Origin: Marisa cornuarietis
Lineage: Eukaryota > Mollusca > Gastropoda > Architaenioglossa > Ampullariidae
Assembly (NCBI GenBank): GCA_004794655.1
Contig: SMMW01000141.1
Coordinates: 746,501 to 810,500, forward strand
Direction of reading: 5' to 3'
DNA length: 64,000 bases
Shown: piece by piece, positions 43,536-57,190 of the stretch
Layout: each line of letters starts with the position of its first letter
How positions within the stretch are numbered: the stretch's first letter is position 1
The notes under the pieces: model-generated
Told to the model about the DNA's origin: nothing
Databases searched by the model: none
What the model saw: only the letters and a program-made list of their open reading frames with translations
Translations under genes and position numbers: made by a program

Positions 43536-46500
43536 TGTGGCCAGTAGACTATGAAGCCTTGGCCTTTCTAAGTGTTTCATTTTTGCTTGAAATTTTCTAA
43601 ATTTTTGTTACGGTTGTTTCAAAGGAAAGTTTGAAATGTTCTTTTTATACTGTATAAGTAACCTAACAATGATTACAGATGTGTTCTTAATATAAAGCTA
43701 ATTTTCAAACTTGTATATCCTGTGTTGCTTGGTGATGTCATATGTGGACAGCAATAATTTTCAAGAAGGGATGGGACAAGCAGACTGTGGGCACAGATGA
43801 CCTATATATTTTTAAACATGACTGTGCAAAAATGCTTTGAATCAAGTGTACTCTGAACTAGAAATCAAGGCAGTAGCTACACCTGTCTTACAAACTATAC
43901 AAGTACATTAAATACAAAGTTGAAAGAAAGGCACAAGCCTCGTATATGGCATGATTATAATGAGTCTGCCTCCTCACAAGTGGAAACTGCATGTGTGCTT
44001 TGTTAAATGGTCTCCAGGCAAGCATGACCATGTTGCCAAGGTGCCTGTAATTACTAAAACTACTTTATCTATAACATATGCTGGCATATGTATCTGTTGT
44101 GACCTGACCTCTGACTAAGTTAAGAGGGTAATATGTTTCCCTCTGTGTCCACCTGACAGCTCTGGACCCTATATACTTTCTCCATAAAACTACCTGCACA
44201 ATAAGGCTATGAGTTGCTGCACCCTGATGATAAATGTTGCCTCCCACATTGTATCCCAAGAGAATCAAGTCCCTGCTTTTTGAATTCTGTGCTGACTACA
44301 AGGCAGAATCCTAAGTACTCAACTAATGGGTGAGAATGGAATGAAATTGTTTGCTCCATGTAATTTTTCATGTTACTTCCAATCTGGTGTAGCATGTGAT
44401 CTCTGTGAAGATATTCTGACTAGGACTAGTGCCGACCCTATATGCGTAATCTGTGATAAATAGCATGGTAGGACCTGACACCGATAACTGTTCTGTTTGA
44501 AAGCAATGCCACCCAGGTATGAGTGATAAGCTGGTTATTTTTATCTTACATACAAAGAGAAAAATAAGCGTATTCTTACAGCTTTAGTCAAATTTTTGTC
44601 TTCAACCACAACTTGTTTTCAGGGCTGCCGTTTGATATTCTTCATTATAAAGGGCTGCACTTTCATTGGTTGATATGCTGTTTCTTTTAAAGTCTAAAGT
44701 GAAAAATAAGAGTATGCAGTTTCCATCATTTCTGTTAAATCTTTGGCGATAAACACTACTCGAACAGCTGGAAGAAACATCTGTGAGGTCTGTCAGGCAA
44801 AGGTTTCGGAACTTAACCAACATTTTGTTTCTGTAATAGTCTTCTACTCCCTTTCCAAACTCCCCCAAGCATTCCTATCATGAATAAGTGTCTCTGCCAA
44901 GTTTTCTTCAACGAGTGTAGGATAAAGACAAATATACACATTCTTTAAAACATGGTAATTAGTAAGTACACATACAGCATCCAAGGATAATACCTAGAGT
45001 TCGTGAGTTTATGAAAAACGCAACAGTGGAATTCTACAGGCAGCAACTGTAGAACTTTAGAATTTTTAAAACTAAAACTGCTTTAAGTAAGATAAAGTTG
45101 TTTACGTCTGTTTACTTTCCGTCCTGTCAGTACAATTTTTTGTTTTTTCTTGTGCAATGCTTCTAAATGGCAAAGAAGAGATTTTGCTTCTTTAGAACAG
45201 TTTTAAGGTTTAGAAACGTGCAACTGGTCCCTAGCTTCTTAGCCCAGCCTCTCACTACTGCCCTGTGCCTTATCACTGATCATCCTGGTCGGTCTAAGTT
45301 TTCGCTGAAAATATTCTGTTCATTTATGATCAGCCATTCATTGCTGGCTGTGTGAGACGGTTGGACTTCTTGTCATTGGCTGCAGACAAAATCCAGTTGA
45401 TTTTACAAAACAAACGAGTATAATTTATCTTGTAATATATTTTTATTTCACTTAACCTAAAAGATGAAATCATCACAGTTTGCTTTCAGAAATAAATACT
45501 ATAAAGTAAACAGGAAAACAAAAGGACGATCTAGACCTGAATGCTACATTCTTATACTTTCTACCACGTAAACTTTTTATGAACACGATTGCTTGAAATG
45601 TGCTGCCGACATCTGACAGGAGTCGCTTCACATAATACAAATGCACTTTAAAAGGGAAAATGCATTGTACAATGGACAGCAAATAATTGACTTTAAATCA
45701 GTTGGTATGTGAAATAAGTAAGTATAAGTAATTTTTATTACATACACTACTGATGACATACTTTTCATTAAATACAGTTATGTCGGACATCAGCTGCTCT
45801 GTGAATCTTTAGTTTGCTCCCATTGCATATAGTAAGTACATATAGATACAAACATTTCAGCATAAAACCGAATGAGGATAATGAGTAGAAAATTAAAAGA
45901 CTGAAGATTCTAATTTGTATAATATCACATGCGAGCGAAATGGCGGTGATATGCTTTAATCCAGTTTGACACATCCATTAACGCCTGCATTCATCTGAGA
46001 AAAATGCATTCAGCCAAATCACCCCACTCTGATCTTTCAATAAAAACTGCTTCCAACCTGCAACGATCTCACACATTTAAGTCTCCATCCATTTTGATAT
46101 GCCAGTGTGCATGTAAACCACATTCTGTATCTTTTTTTACCTGCCATTTTCATGGGTTTTTCCCTCTCTAACACATACTTATCTTTCCTCGCTTGTATTT
46201 TATAGTAATCTTTTAGCGCCCACTCTGACACATCCATTAATTTCCATCTAAGGTTGTAAAGAGGATTTTAACTGAAATAAGGCAAGAAACCTGCAAAAGT
46301 CTATTTTTTTCATATGATTCATTTATTGAAGTCTTCCTCAATCCTAAGGTACAAGAAAAACAGTTTGTATACTTGTTTGAGTTAAACGATCTCTGTATCC
46401 ACTAAAATGCAGTCCTTTGCTATTTCCTGAAATAGACACTTCACTCCCAGCTACATGCATGCTCAATAATTACATGAAATTTGTATACTATTTACAGGAA

Positions 46501-47460
46501 GAACAAGAGACTTTGGAACGAGATTTCTTTGGATATTTTGCAGCAAGGCACCAATAGCTAAACTTCTGCAACCAAGCTAGGAAAGAGATATTAAATATCA
46601 ACTCACATTGTCTTGTAGGCAAGGTAGACATTTGTGAAAGTGTTGAGATAAATGGCTGGATTGCAACAGGTGGCATCAATATACTTTAATTTTCATAGCA
46701 GAGATCTGAAAACAATGTTTGTTTTCATTTCCTGTAAACATGTGAAATATGTACACCTAAGTAGAAGACAATGAGTGAGAATGTGAGATCTGGATAAATT
46801 GTCCACTAAAGAATGAGTATGTGGATAATTAAGCAAAGTTAGAAATGAGTTGTAAGGTTGTTGGTTATATTATAAAGGGTAATCTCTCTTGCACTCACAT
46901 GCACACTCACACACACACACGTACATATAGAGCATGAACATGCCTGCATTCATATTAAGATGCCAGATACTATTAAGTGTGTTTATATGATTGCACAGTT
47001 GATACAACATTCTGCGAAGATTTTTCTTTTAAAGGTAAAATAATCAAACTTGACGATGCTATCTTTTCCCATTTAGGGTTCCAAGGCAGGCTGAAAAGCA
47101 TCTTGAAATCTTAAAAATGCTTTGCATCCCACAAACACTTTGCAACTACTTCCTCAACAAAGCACATGTAAGGATACATTGTACTCTTCTTCAGTAATAT
47201 CTCAGCTACCATAACCATAATCTACTTTCTTCCCCTCTCAGACAACTGATTAACCAAAGCTTTTCAACATACATCTGTAAAAATCTGCAAGGTTTAGAAT
47301 CTGACTTGAAAAGAGATTATGCTTAAGTACTAAACAACATGCCAGGAAGTGTCCATGAAGAAAGTTTCTCCTTATTTATTGGTTCACTGTTTACAGACAG
47401 GTTCTACAGTACATGTTTTCAGAGCAGCATCACAGTTTGGGAAATTGAAATAAAATGATG

Positions 47461-50400
47461 TCATGTAGTTTGCAGTTGCTGTTGCTGTGAAGGTTCTTCT
47501 TGTGAATATTTTATTTTGACACCATTCTCCCAGTCATGCTGAGTGACAACAGATGCTGACTGCACTAGTGTCTTCAATCGACCAAGGTGGACAAGTGCCC
47601 TGTAAGTAATACTTAGATTATTTTCAAAACAATGTGAATGAATGTCATTGAATACCGAATCACTGCCGCTATACAATCTCTTAATCAGCCCAACTCTGTA
47701 AGCTTTACGCTCACCAATATCTGCATCTGTACAGATTGCCCATTGAATGAATATGAATATGGCTAGGTGATCTATGAACGAGCTTATCCTTGCTTTGACA
47801 AGCTAGTGTATTGTTAACATGAGAAATCAGCTTCTTTTGATTATGGAAAATTAATCTTTTAGTCAACCTTGCAGCAAACTCTGACTGCCAGTCATTTGGT
47901 GTACATAATTTGTGATGTGCTACTGCAGGTGACATACCGTTCTAAAGACTGTCCTCCTGGCTCCTCGTCAAAGTTGTAGTCCTTGAGTGCTGGGATAAGG
48001 GTGGCTCCATCCACGCCAGCCTGATGTGTAACATTACACAGGCCAATCTTATCACAAGTGTGAACATCAGACCATTATGACGTGCTACAAAACACACTTC
48101 TCCATTTAAAAATGTTCTTCTATCTAGTTGTTGTACGTTCTCTCCAGAAAGAAGCACCATTTGCTGTGCTAGAAGACAATTACCCAAGGAGACTGGAAGC
48201 ATAAAATACTACAAACATTTATTACACTTTACGTGGTGCAGAAAGCAAGAATCACGTATCACCAAAACTCCTTTCCAGCAAATCAGTCATAAGCACCTTT
48301 GTCACAAACATTAGACTTACGGCAGGGGAAGATAATTTGAAAACAGTATCTGAGCTTGACGTTTCTTCACTCTGCAGACGGAACAACATCTTCTTCAGAG
48401 CCTCCATGCTGCCTGGTTGATGACCCCCTGATAATGTAGGTGTTCCTGGTCGTGCCTGAAGAATGTATTCAATACATCAGTGGAACTACTTGATAATTTG
48501 TCAACAAAGTCAGTATTTATGGTCATTAACCAGCTTTTAAGAGTGATACATCGGCACCTGTAGCAATTACACATCTAATCACCTTTAAAGACTTCAGATG
48601 TAGGCTATCATTACAACATTTACCCACCTCTTTGAAAACAGATTCAACATGGTGATTTTCTTGTCAAAGCCTTTTTTTTTAAAAAAAGAACAAGCTATAC
48701 GGCAGATGTAAGTTTTTAATTTTTATTTTATTTTCAAAAATTGAAAATGATAAGAAAAAGTGAAGAAGGTAAAGAGCTGACTCACTGGTGACAGAGAGTG
48801 ATTGCCTAAATCGTGGTTCTCAACATACACAGGTGGCTTGCTGAAAGAAATACAAGTAGAAACCTGTACAAACTGCCTATGATTTGCAAATGCACACACC
48901 CACAGACAATCATATGCATTTATGCACAAGTGCTCACATGCATGGATATAGAAAGGCCAGTAATATATCCACAGCTAGTTTCTAGCTGCACACTTGCTAT
49001 AAATCTCATGCTCTAAGCCAGTAGATATCAATTCCCCATCACGCACACAAGAACATTTCTTCTCTCCAACACACTGTAAAGAAGTGTCTGAAGTACATAC
49101 AAGGCAGAAGTCATGGTTTCCCAAGGCCTGTCCCCATCAAGATCATCAGAGCCAGGGCTGGTCTCCAATGCTTGATTACTGCCTGTACTCCTTGGCTCCA
49201 TACTTGCAGTAAAAGTTGGATCATCTACAAATCTTCCATTTGCTAGCACAATACAACAAAGGCCAATAATAATAATAATAGGCTAATAACCTTTAAATAC
49301 TAATTCTAACACAAATTTCCCTAAAGACAACCTTAATACAGTCCACCATTCCCATCAAGTTTGACATTTTGAAATATACAATTCGTTTATTTGAAGACAG
49401 GCAAATTATATGTGAAGTTACTTACATAAGTTGCTGGTTCTAGTGATGGGACTAGCACCAGTAATGTCTGAAGGTGCAGCAGAAGGCAAATTTTCAAGAT
49501 GAAGCTTGTCAACACTGGAACATCGTACAAATGCTTTCTCTGTTGTTTTTCCAGCAGTATCCCTCACCGCATTGGTGTTCAAGTTGAGATGAGAAAGATA
49601 TTTATCAACTGATTGCCCTGGAACTTTCTTGCACACCTGTGATGCCGAGTCCACACTCAGAGACAGACTTTTATTCCCATGGTTCGCAAGGTTTTCTCCC
49701 AGCTTGTCACTCATATTTGCAGTAAATTTCTTGGTATGAGAAGGAAGATGAGAAGTGTTGAAAGACACTCTGTGCTTTTTGGCCGCAGGGCTGGTGGCCA
49801 GGTCAGAATAGTTCAGTCCTGGTGCTGCATAGGAGAGGTCTGCTACTGAAGGCTCGTCTGCTTTGGAAGGATGGTCTTCAGTCACACTTTTCACGCCCAA
49901 CAATTCCTGAGATTCCCTTGCACTCTGAACTTCTGGCATGTCTGTGCTGCAGTAAGTGATGTCTGATGAAGCCAAACCATTGACCCAGCTTGGTGTGGGA
50001 TGCCCATCATGAGTTCTCCTTCCTGTAAATGTGGAATCTCCTACATCACCAGATGCCATGAAGGAAGATGGAATAAGCTCTCGAATCCAGCGTGGTGGTC
50101 CCGCATTCTGTTGAATGAGCAGTTGTTGCTTATTTTGCTCGTCTGTGACAGCATGGTGTTGACGATACAGAGAATTTTGAAGGACATCACTTGGATCCGA
50201 CATTTGTGATAACTTACTGCTGTTAGAACCACCATGGTAGATTTTGTCTGCAGATGTGTTGGTCAAGAAACTCAACCCAAGGCTTTCCAGTGATCGTCGT
50301 CGGCCTGATTCCCTAAGTGAAGGTATGTTGATGCTGGATGGTACGCGGCTGAGGCTGGAGGAGCGGTGATGATTGGGTGTGTAATAAGAGTAGCGGTGAT

Positions 50401-51814
50401 GGCTCCTCCCCTGTCGGCTAGTCATAGCAGTTAGTGCATCACTGGGTCTTTGGGGATTAATAGAGAGAAGAAGATCTGTGCTCGTGCTCCCAACCTTGCT
50501 AGTACAGGGTGGGCTGATAGAAGAGTCGGCTTTGATCGTCTCCAACAGTTGTGCTGACCGTGAAAGAGCCTCTTCCACTGAAATACACCGTATATTGGCC
50601 ACATATAGGTCATATATTGGCCACAAAGTTCACTGATGGGTATGAATGTGCATGAGACTAAGTATAGGATGTAAAATAGGCATAAGACAGGCTTAGCAAG
50701 TTATTTGTGTTAAGTGTACAGCTCACTCCTTGACTGTGCACATCTTATCTTTTATTATTGTTATTATTATATCGATAGTTGAATTTTTGCATGGTGAAGA
50801 TTTCTTTCAAACTTCAAGTCAGCAATACTTTCACAACAATTTTTAAAGTAAATGAAAAACAATTGCAAATATATTATTACATAGTCTTCTGATATTTTAA
50901 AATAAGAAAAAAATAGTTGGCAAGTAACATTTTGTTATTTTTGTAACCAGTGTTTTGGAATTTATGTTTTAAAGGGGTACATCCTTAGATTAGTAATTTA
51001 TGTGCCGCAAGATTCCAATTAACAAATTGAATAGACAGTTTGAAATTTGTGCTTAATACCTACCTTCTTTCTGCAGATGACTCTTGGGGATGTTGACACT
51101 CCCTGTGTGAACCTCTTGTGCACGTTGCTTCAACCTGACCTGGTGCGGTGTGTCTGTGAGTTCAACATCCAAGCTTTTTTGCAAGGGCTGTGAACACAAC
51201 AGAGTTTCCACGGCACTACGTGGACCTGCTCTATGTCTGTCACCAGCACCAAGCACTTGGGACACCACCGGCGATGCTGTGTGGCCACTGACATCAGTGT
51301 TGTTGTAAGTACTGTTGGTGAAATATGAAGAAACTGTTGTTACTGCCACAGCATTTTGTCCATCAGCACTTGAAAACATCTGACCTGGAAGACCCTGAGC
51401 AGTCCTTATGTTGAGTCCAGGGCCCAGAGAAGTAGATAATGATCCAGCAGCTGCACCTTGCATGGAAGATCCAGTACTAAAGTTTCTAGAAACAAGTGCT
51501 GCATGAAGAGGTGAGGTGAACAAAGCACTCGTCCCATTTAGGCTATGGGGCTGGGTACTGAAAGGATGCATGGAACTCTGAATAACAGTGCTGAGAGAAG
51601 TACCTGCTGACTCAGAGACAGGTGCGCTGACAGCTGCTGCTGCTGCCTGCTTGCCATCAAACTGTTGAAGATACGCGGTAAGAGCATCGGAGGCTGAGTG
51701 GTAGACTTTCTCTCCCACACAGATCCATCCAGAGTCACAGCGGATGCGAGCTGCTGGCAAGGTGTAAGAGTTGCCACTTGCCACAGCTGACTGAGGTTGG
51801 AGGTTTCCCTCCAT
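47461..51814 (-). CDS. LAS2/C18orf54-like Ser-rich protein, 7 coding exons
   Basis: Coding exons on the minus strand: 51064-51814, 49426-50577, 49101-49242, 48786-48840, 48321-48455, 47938-48020, 47461-47599; all GT..AG and in phase, 818 aa. No enzyme motif or membrane segment. Residues near 28-53 (GWICVGEKVYHSASDALTAY followed by LQQFDG) resemble the N-terminal motif I recall for lung adenoma susceptibility protein 2. Exon 2 is a long Ser/Thr-rich, probably disordered region with PPRWIRELIPSSF and PSWVNGLASSD. Exon 3 ends DLDGDRPWETMTSA. Exon 5 has SMEALKKMLFRLQSEE and the last exon RALVHLGRLKTLVQSA, two short amphipathic helices that also fit LAS2. The C-terminus is Gln-rich. Function is unknown; family assignment rests on memory of short motifs. 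The gene is convergent with GALT. Confidence 0.65.
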
Positions 51815-52240
51815 GTGTTTGATGATGCTGGTGCAGGTCAGGTGGAGCTTACAAGAATTTCATCTCAGCAGCATGTCGTCGAATGGAACACCATACACCA
51901 TACACTCTGGAAAAAGTAATTAATACTAAATAAACAGGGACCAAAAACTCTGAATAAATATATTTATAAAGTATCCAAACACACTGATGGCAGTGCATAT
52001 TTAGAATGACATCAAATAACATGGCAAATTAATATTGTATCATATGACAAAATCACAGCAACCATTTTCTTTGATGACTGCAAGTTAGATGTTATCTAGC
52101 TAAGGTGTGCCTGACACTTACCCAGGATAAATGAAACTGGATTTAGAATTTTCTACTACACCACTCTCATCGACCCCCACGTCACCGGCGCTTGTCCAAA
52201 CGATCGCTAGACCCCATATTTATAGACACTTCACCACACT
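51815..52240 (-). promoter_or_regulatory. 5' UTR exons and promoter region of the LAS2-like gene
   Basis: On the minus strand a splice acceptor TTTTTCCAG lies at about 51909, and the exon from there carries the ATG at 51814; an upstream ATG (GAGATGAAATTC) is closed within two codons. A donor CCTGG|GTAAGTGTC at 52121/52122 defines a probable noncoding exon beginning near 52230, where CpGs are dense (GATCGTTTGGACAAGCGCCG, GGTGACGTGGGGGTCG). TGACGT resembles half a CRE site. Confidence 0.5.
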
Positions 52241-55200
52241 GCACACTAGCAACCAGCCATAGCTAGCGTGCTAGGGGAGGGGCGTTACACCCACTGTCTA
52301 TGAGGTCTTCAGGCTGCTCCCAACATGTGCAGCATTGCAGGTCTCTCGAAACGCAAGAATTGTTGTCGGACCAAATTGCGCCCAGAAGAACAGGAGAATG
52401 TGGGAAGGGTGGAGGGGACCAGGTGTAGAGATCAGGGAGAATACCGACATGGCACACGTCTGTTTGATAAATCAAACTCGCCGACCAGAAACACAGTTGC
52501 TAAAATGTCGACTTAAGCAAGGTGCTGCGCCGACTTTCTCAGCAATGGTTGAAGGATCAAAGAACGACCCAGCTCTCACGCCTGATTATGGGGCCTGGCG
52601 CGAGACCGTTATACTTCCAGCGCCTTTTCAGGGGCCGGGCTGTAGGCAGCAGTGCGTTAATGATAAGTTAATCCCTGGGATTAAGCCGTCAAAACCACCC
52701 ATTCTCTGGCTGCCAGAACGCTGGAGGGCCAGGTAAGCGTGCTCGCGGCGGTGAACAAAGGGGACCGCTGTATCGAGCACTCGGTCTCCGCCCGTCGTCT
52801 TTTGGCATCCGTAATCCCTGCTTCCAAACCCCAGAAAATAGAAATTTCCAACGCTGACACAAGCTGCATGTTTTTAGCGACCCCAAGCCTAAAAAGCAGG
52901 CAGGTGATGAAAGGAAAAGGCAATTCTACTCTTGTTGAGTTTTTTCTCATTTCTGAGAGGCAATCGAACTGACTTGAAAAGCCTCTTTTGCAATGATGAC
53001 GGAAAGGTCCTTCGTGACACACACCTCAGGCTGTTCTGGTCGCTGAAGTCAATGCCATGTTTGTTCAAGACGTAGGGCAATAAAAGATCGCACTGTGTGG
53101 TTTCTGCATACCCATCATTGCCTACACTGTGGTCCAACGCCAACGGAACTGATAGGTAAAGTGCACTTTCAAACCGGGCTTCGAGAAATCCTTCACCAAC
53201 TGTTTACAATTAACATCTTGGTCGACAACCGTTTAACACTTCATCCTTATACCTTCCATAGCTCCAATCTTATAACAAGCAACGAGCATATTTACCCCCT
53301 CCCCCCACCACACACACACACATTTTTCTAACATAAAAGGAAAAACCGTGAATATCATTATTTCACATTATTTCCCATGAAGTAGTGGAACGCATTAACA
53401 TTTCAGGTTAATAAATCCTCTGGCATGCAACAGTCCTAATAAAGCCTGCTTCCTAGGCGCTCGCACGCACATTACTGTCAATGATGATGAGACTTAACAA
53501 ATAAGATTTGTGAGAGACTTAACAGAAGAAAGTTCACTGTATACAAAGTTACTGACATGTTAAACTGCCTCACCGGGGAAAGCAGCGCGAGAAATGTCTA
53601 AAACCATGTTTGGACGACATGTTCTGATCAGACAGGGAAACGGTCTGAGAGCAAATGGCAATACAGAATTTATAAGCCAGGCGTGTCCGACAAGCACGTA
53701 CCGTCTCAATAATCACAATATCCCGTATCCAAAACCGAGGTAAGGCACAAATGTTTAGGAAGTCCTTTCTCTCGTCCTATTTCTCGAGAATAATGTTTTT
53801 TTTTTTAATGCAAGCTATCAGGAAATCAGGTAAAGCTGCCGTATCTGACCAGCAGTCTGGACTCGAAGTGTGCTGTCCCAGAAGATATTTGACAGTTGAC
53901 CACTTGCATTATGTCCATTGGAGTGAGCAGACTACTTTTACTGAACGAACTATTTTTGAGGTACGGTGACTGGCACATATATTCGTAGCTCGTTTCTTCA
54001 AATACAAAGACCTGTGACACGACTGTCGAAGAATGTCTAGCGCCCACCCCCCGCCCCTACCGACCACATGACATGAGCGCCACATTGCACAGCACGGCAT
54101 GTCCAGGCAGTGGTCACTGGGGGCTGTCAGCCACCTGTACAAACACCAGGTAAAGGCGGGACCTGCTATAGTCTTCTGTACATGAAAGTGTGTTTACCTG
54201 AGAGGGCATACACACTCGTGCCCCTGCTTGGCGGACAGACCGTCGTACAAACTCAAGGGCAAGGCAAGTTTTCGCTAAACATCCAGCTCTTGTTAAAAGC
54301 ACTGCCAGTTATAAAAACAAGTTGGGAACCAGGTACGTATGATGGTATCCAAGCCGGCAGCGAAAGACTTGGGCGATATTAGGAACAATGACTTTCAACC
54401 TGCCTTAACTGTTAACACACTAAAAATGTCCTACTACTTATATAATGTAAATTATACTTGGGCCCATTCTGTAAGCAGTTTGTAGGCACAAATCCACCAT
54501 GCCGTCATCAATAATCGAGAAAATTCATTTTCCGACATCAGTAGCTTCCCTCAAGCGCAGGTCTGCTTGACCTGCTGCTGACCATCCAGAAAATGTTCCA
54601 TCACAGGCAGCTTTCCATGTGGCACAGATCTGCCAAGTCGGAAGCCTCTCAACCATCCAGTTCTGTCACGAGCAGCTTTCCGTACAGGCACAGATCTCTC
54701 AAGTCGCAAACGATTCCAGCCCCCCCACCCCCCTAATATCCTAAGGGCAAGCAGTCTGGGTGTCATCACCACGTGCATCACGCGGCCCCGTGTCACAACC
54801 ACCCCACCCTTTCAACGCTGATTTACATAATCTTTGTCACACCTGAAATTTTGTAAAGATTGAAAGTAATACTGCGAGGCATAATATGTTTTCCCGTCTG
54901 CGCCCTCTCCTAGACTCGTTGATTCATCCATTACTGAGCGTTGTCAGTGCCGTAAATACAAGTCTAGACCACTAGGGAACATTATTATTATAACTAAACA
55001 ATCAACGTTTTGCCCTCCGGCGTTCTACAGAAAACTAACACCACCAGACATCAATTGAAAGAAAAGATCGTGGCTGCTATAAAATCTCGATCAATAAGTC
55101 ATAATGCAAAATGATAGGAGAGAGAAAGAGATGTTAAGAAAACGGGTACGGGAGAACATGAGAAGAAGCAGAATTTTCTGATATGGCAGCGACCGGCACT

Positions 55201-55435
55201 AAGGCTTTTCTGAAGGTTTTTAAAGGTAACACAAAGTAACTAAATGAAAGGTAATAAAAAGTAAATTAAGAAGACAGGAATAGTTTACTTCTGTCTATTT
55301 TAATAACGCCTCCAGAGGGGCCAAGATCGTGAATGCTTGCCCTAACATTTCTATATGCTCAAAAGATTGGACTGAACTAGCTGCACATTTATGTACTTTA
55401 AATGTCTATAAGAGTGTCAGCATTTTTTTTTTCAA
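52241..55435. other. Intergenic region, partly CpG-rich, no gene recognised
   Basis: Upstream of the LAS2-like gene composition is more balanced than in the rest of the window. Frames such as 52335-52736 plus and 52681-53022 minus overlap antisense and have no domain I recognise. A short CA run is near 53313-53323, and there is an imperfect internal repeat at 54595-54705 (CAGGCAGCTTTCCATGTGGC then CGAGCAGCTTTCCGTACAGG, each followed by CACAGATCT). Confidence 0.4.
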
Positions 55436-55593
55436 ATGACTCGATTAAAGTTAGTACAAGACTATCTCCCCCCTGATCTGTTCAAATACCCAGAGTCCTT
55501 TCCGTTGTCGAAATACAAACCTCCAGAGGTCCAAAACACGATCGTCAAGAATAAACACGGATATGCGTGCGTTGTCAAGACTACAGGCAATAG
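55436..55593 (+). CDS. Unidentified coding exon, probably first exon of a small protein
   Basis: A frame starting MTRLKLVQDYLPPDLFKYPE runs 52 codons plus two bases to a strong donor, GGCAATAG|GTGAGTTG. The residues (SFPLSKYKPPEVQ, IVKNKHGYACVVKTTGNR) look like real protein: balanced composition, Pro and Tyr motifs, no repeats. An acceptor TTGTCTGTCCAG at 55659 would join in frame and close after VMNRS, giving a 58-residue protein, but a larger gene with another acceptor is possible. The Pro/Tyr/Lys style recalls small sperm or ciliary microtubule proteins; I cannot name a family. The upstream TTAAAG could alternatively be an acceptor, making this an internal exon. Confidence 0.5.
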
Positions 55594-56755
55594 GTGAGTT
55601 GAGACTAGGTGTTAATTAGGCCAATTTATTCATGATGTCAATATTTGTCTGTCCAGGGTGATGAACAGAAGCTAGGGAGGGACTGGTGGCTATTCACTCA
55701 GATTTTGAGCAACAGTATCTTGTACTGACCCTAACCCGGGATTTCCCACCCCATCCCCCACCAAAAACAAAACAAAACACAAAAGACAGTCTTTTAGAAC
55801 TTTACGGGGCACCTGCTTCCCCCCCTCCCGTGTCACTGCCTGTCGCCTTCTGTGGCCACTGGCTGCTTGATCTCTACTACATTTTAGCCCAGGGAACCGT
55901 GGCTTGGTTGGTGAGCTCTCACACAGCCAAGCGAACAACTCTCCCAAGAGAAATGGAGAGTCTGTCTGTCTGTCTAGGATCTCCGCAGGGGAGGGAAAGG
56001 ATTTTACAGTTTTAGGGGTTGCCAGGATCTAAGGTTTTCACTTCTTGAGATTGCCAGGATACACGTCACAACCGTTTGCCAATTCTGTTTGACACAAGCC
56101 TTATCCTCCCAGCAACAAGGGCCCTCGAGTATTGTGGAGTGACAGAAGGCTGCACTTGCTTTCGTGATTGGAACAGAAAGTCTACTCATGTGTGAAAAAC
56201 GATCGGGCGATCATTTAGCGGGATGTGGAATTTTTAACAAGTGGCTGTGTGGCAGGCTATAGTTACAAACCACACAATGGCTGCACACAGGCCAGGCAAA
56301 CAAGTTAAACTATCCTCATGCTGAGCAGCACACGCCACAGTTTAAGGCAAATCGAACTAACCTTTGGCCTCAGAATTTGCACGCTTAAATGACGAAAACA
56401 TCAAAAAGTAATTTCAGGGCTGCCCGGCAATAAGAAAACAAGCGTGTGTTTGGGTCGGGATAGGAAGCCAGTCAGCAACGAAGTTTACCAATGGACATTT
56501 TTCATTCACTGTCTTTTATAACTGCTCCCACTAGTACTGTTTAAAAAACAAGTTAAAGACCCATGGGGACACATTTTTCTTCAAGTACATTTCCAGTCTG
56601 GAGGAGGTGGTCCTTATCATCAATCATGCATACTGAATTGGTGTCAGTTGGTATGCGCACTAAATCGGCTTTACTTCGTATTGTAATTTTTTTAATATGT
56701 AGAAAAGAGTATGAGCGAAATGGTGAAAAAAGACGATAATGCTGTGGATCTCAGT
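55594..56755. other. Intergenic stretch after the unidentified exon
   Basis: Apart from the possible short terminal exon at 55660-55677, nothing coding is recognised. Open frames at 55686-56015 (plus) and 55690-55947 (minus) overlap each other antisense and look random. Confidence 0.35.
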
Positions 56756-57190
56756 CAGGGGTGGGGAACCTTGTTTGTGCCGAATGCCACTGGGATATCT
56801 GTAACATCATTCGCGGGCCATATACAATTATCTACATGTACTTAAAATTTAGTCTGCTATATTTGGTCAAGCTGTTCGTTTCGCCACAGTGTAAACATTT
56901 GTGAAACGTGTACATGTACACCCAGGCCTGTCTGGCACTGACTGTCCTCTGAATCATCCCAATACATGCTGCGGGCAGTCTTCCCTGTCGTGTACTCGTA
57001 TGTGTCCTGTCCATCCCGTACTAGACCTCCCTCGTCTGTCCCTCGAAATTTACTTTATTATTTGGACTTACTTAATATGAGTTGCAATGAAAAAAGCTCC
57101 TAGATTTAAAAAAAATTAAGTATCGCCTGCGGTTGTCTTGGCAGGACCAGAACAAATGATTTTGCGGGCCGGACGTTCCCCCCACCCCTG
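56756..57190. mobile_element. hAT-type nonautonomous element, 435 bp
   Basis: Ends are CAGGGGTGGGGAACCTTG and CGTTCCCCCCACCCCTG, imperfect inverted repeats of the hAT class. Inner sequence GCGGGCC is typical of this group. No transposase is present. No clean 8-bp target duplication is seen; instead the element is flanked by two diverged copies of a roughly 40-bp sequence ending GCTGTGGATC (56709-56750 and 57199-57234). A relative in the opposite orientation is at 61398-62507. Confidence 0.75.

Larger units (their letters stand above)
41201..47460. other. Convergent intergenic region between GALT and the LAS2-like gene
   Basis: This contains the 3' UTRs of the two converging genes and intergenic DNA. 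Features seen are a TA/GT microsatellite near 42022-42057, a hairpin repeat at 42325-42385, a G-rich tract at 43217-43300 and a three-copy repeat at 43395-43535. Short open frames (for example 44602-44868 and 46037-46237, minus) show no known domain or splice pattern. Confidence 0.45.

Noticed and set aside
46037..46237. Frame beginning MDVSEWALKDYYKIQARKDK as a small gene
   Set aside because: The first 35 residues look protein-like but there is no splice, promoter or family support, and composition then turns random.
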